This document shows positions 62,460-64,000 of a DNA stretch of 64,000 nt, piece by piece. The notes under the pieces are model-generated. The model saw only the letters and a list, made by a program, of their open reading frames with translations. It ran no database searches and was not told the origin of the DNA. The position numbers and the translations under genes are program-made. Position 1 is the stretch's first letter. Each line of letters opens with the position of its first letter. Location: positions 818,001 through 882,000 of the forward strand of contig NZ_JAKFIA010000002.1 of the NCBI RefSeq assembly GCF_022569295.1, read 5' to 3'. Source of the stretch: Pedomonas mirosovicensis (GTDB lineage Bacteria > Pseudomonadota > Alphaproteobacteria > Sphingomonadales > Sphingomonadaceae).

Positions 62460-62493
62460 ATGCTTGTATTGAGGAAACGGGCAAGCTATTTTC

Positions 62494-62510
62494 GCATTAA
62501 CTCATACAAT
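62494..62510 (+). promoter_or_regulatory. Putative arabinose-regulon operator, copy 3
   Basis: GCATTAACTCATACAAT, exactly 51 bp (about five helical turns) after copy 2 and 92 bp before the dehydrogenase ATG. A partial copy, GTATACAATTTGG at 62522-62534, follows 20 bp further on. The array suggests cooperative binding over the divergent promoters. Confidence 0.7.
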
Positions 62511-62602
62511 TTGATGAAACCGTATACAATTTGGTGGCGACCTCGCCGCGCGGCTTTGGTATTCAGGCCGAGCATCGCATCACACCAATCGGAGAGAGTA
62601 TC

Positions 62603-64000
62603 ATGGTACTGACAGGCGAATTCTTCATCGCAGGGAAAGCACGCAGCTCGAAGGAGACCTTCCGGGCGATCGACCCCGCGACCGGCGAATCTCTCCCCAC
62701 GGATTTCAGCATCTCCAGCCTCGATGACGTGACAGAGGCTTGCCAGGCGGCCAGAATCCGCCTTTGTGGAGATGCGCGGCATCAGCCACGAGCGCCGCGC
62801 CGCGCTGCTCGAAGCCATTGCCGACGCCATCATGGAAATCGGCGACGAATTGCTGGAGCGCGCGAACAAGGAAACCGGCCTGCCGCTGGCGCGTCTGACC
62901 GGCGAGCGTGGCCGCACGGTTGGCCAGCTGCGGCTGTTTGCCGCTGAAGTGCGCTCGAACGGCTGGCTGCGCGTTCGCATCGACCCGGCCATGCCGGAGC
63001 GCACCCCGATGCCGCGGTCTGACCTGCGGATGCAGATGGTGCCGCTGGGCCCGGTCGCCGTGTTTGGCGCCAGCAATTTCCCGCTCGCCTTCTCCGTCGC
63101 GGGCGGTGACACCGCCTCGGCGCTCGCCGCCGGCTGCCCGGTTGTCGTGAAGGGCCACCCGGCCCACCCTGGCACCTCGGAATTGGTAGCCAAGGCCATC
63201 ACCAAGGCGGTTGCCGCTACGGGCTTCCCGGCAGGCACCTTCTCGCTGGTGAGCGGCACCAGCTACGAACTGGGCACCGCGCTCGTCGCCAACCCGGCGA
63301 TCAAGGCCGTGGGCTTCACCGGTTCGCGCGGCGGCGGCCTCGCCCTGATGAAGGTGGCGAGCGAGCGCGAAGTGCCGATTCCGGTCTATGCGGAAATGAG
63401 CAGCATCAACCCGATCCTGCTGTTCCCGGCGGCGCTCACCGCGCGGGCCGAGGATCTGGGCCGCGCGTTCGTTGCCTCGCTCACCATGGGCGCCGGCCAG
63501 TTCTGCACCAACCCCGGCCTCGTACTGGCCGTCGATGGCCCGGATCTGGAGCGCTTCATCGCCACCGCCGCCGAGACGCTGAGCGCCGCGCCGGCCGCGA
63601 CCATGCTGACGCCGGGCATCTGCCAGGCTTACTCCAAGGGCGTCGAGCAGCTGGCCGCCAACGGCAAGCTGAAGCTGGTCACCCGTGGCCAGACCGGCGG
63701 CGTGAACTCCTGCCAGGCAGCCCTGTTCACGATCTCGGCGGAGGACTTCATGCAGGATGAAAGTGCCGCCCAGGAAGTGTTCGGCGCGTCCTCCGTGGTG
63801 GTGCGCTGCAAGGACAACCAGCAGCTCATCCGGGTGCTCCGCCACATGGAAGGCCAGCTGACCGCCAGCCTGCACTTCATCGAGGCCGATCACGCCGCTG
63901 TGGCCGAAGTCGTGCCGGTGCTGGAGCGCCTGGCAGGCCGTCTGGTCGCCAACGGTTGGCCGACGGGCGTCGAGGTTTGCCACGCGATGGTGCATGGCGG
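62603..64000 (+). CDS. Alpha-ketoglutaric semialdehyde dehydrogenase (frameshifted, runs off the window)
   Basis: The first frame gives [31 protein letters not shown] and VTEACQAA, then a single extra base (about 62753) shifts to the frame that reads [24 protein letters not shown] and stays open to the window edge (about 465 residues visible). ALDH landmarks: NAD(P) site [28 protein letters not shown], catalytic Glu in [10 protein letters not shown] and catalytic Cys in [11 protein letters not shown], with the KGSADH-type spacing. It oxidises 2,5-dioxopentanoate to 2-oxoglutarate, the last step of oxidative L-arabinose breakdown. Start ATG has a GGAGAGAG site. Unlike the other breaks in this window, the frameshift is not in a homopolymer. 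Confidence 0.9.

Overview
The window is a GC-rich, densely coded stretch of an alphaproteobacterial chromosome, most like the Sphingomonadales. Pointers are the TamA-TamB pair, a DUF3297 protein, a SWIB-domain protein, a DUF1134 protein, candidate EcfG-type stress promoters (GGAAC-N16/17-CGTT), a PEP-CTERM protein and large TonB receptors of the sphingomonad/Caulobacter kind. No rRNA, tRNA, CRISPR array or insertion sequence was seen. The species call is inference.

Layout. 1-11 kb: the end of an EmrA-type adaptor with its outer membrane factor, then an OmpR-type two-component system (3916-1806, minus strand) divergent from a complete RND efflux operon (adaptor, pump, outer membrane factor) followed by a DODA-type dioxygenase. 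Three GATAC repeats in exact 10-bp phase lie in the divergent promoter region. 11-24 kb: NTF2-like protein, CusF-like lipoprotein without its methionine ligands, an SDR-epimerase/SPW-repeat membrane fusion, a Kef-type antiporter, the malic enzyme-phosphotransacetylase fusion MaeB, DUF3297, a sterol-desaturase-family enzyme, DUF202, an MscS channel and a SWIB protein. 24-31 kb: a palindrome-rich intergenic region, a remnant HTH frame, and the tamA-tamB operon. 31-38 kb: GntR/UTRA regulator divergent from cydAB-DUF2474, followed by a copper cluster (DUF2946, PCuAC, SCO, TonB receptor). 38-49 kb: oligopeptidase A (apparently starting at ATT), a PEP-CTERM protein behind a near-consensus sigma-54 promoter, an FkbH-like HAD protein with a cysteine-rich N-terminal domain, a glycosyltransferase, DUF1134, a second two-component system and a secreted alpha/beta hydrolase.

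49-64 kb is an L-arabinose/arabinan utilisation island: FucP-type sugar symporter, exported aldose 1-epimerase, an ABC sugar transporter (ATPase, two permeases, binding lipoprotein), GH51 arabinofuranosidase, FCD-type GntR regulator, GH43 arabinanase lipoprotein, TonB receptor, and an alpha-ketoglutaric-semialdehyde dehydrogenase running off the end. This fits the oxidative (non-phosphorylative) route from L-arabinose to 2-oxoglutarate. A 17-bp sequence, GCATTWACTCAKACAAT, occurs in the fucP/galM and TonB-receptor/dehydrogenase divergent promoters (16/17 and 17/17 matches) and is probably the operator of this regulon.

A caution on the data: seven or eight otherwise well-conserved genes are each broken by one single-nucleotide frameshift, nearly always in a G/C homopolymer. 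Restoring one base gives a normal-length protein in each case, so assembly error is more likely than gene decay. These are drawn as single genes with the break noted.
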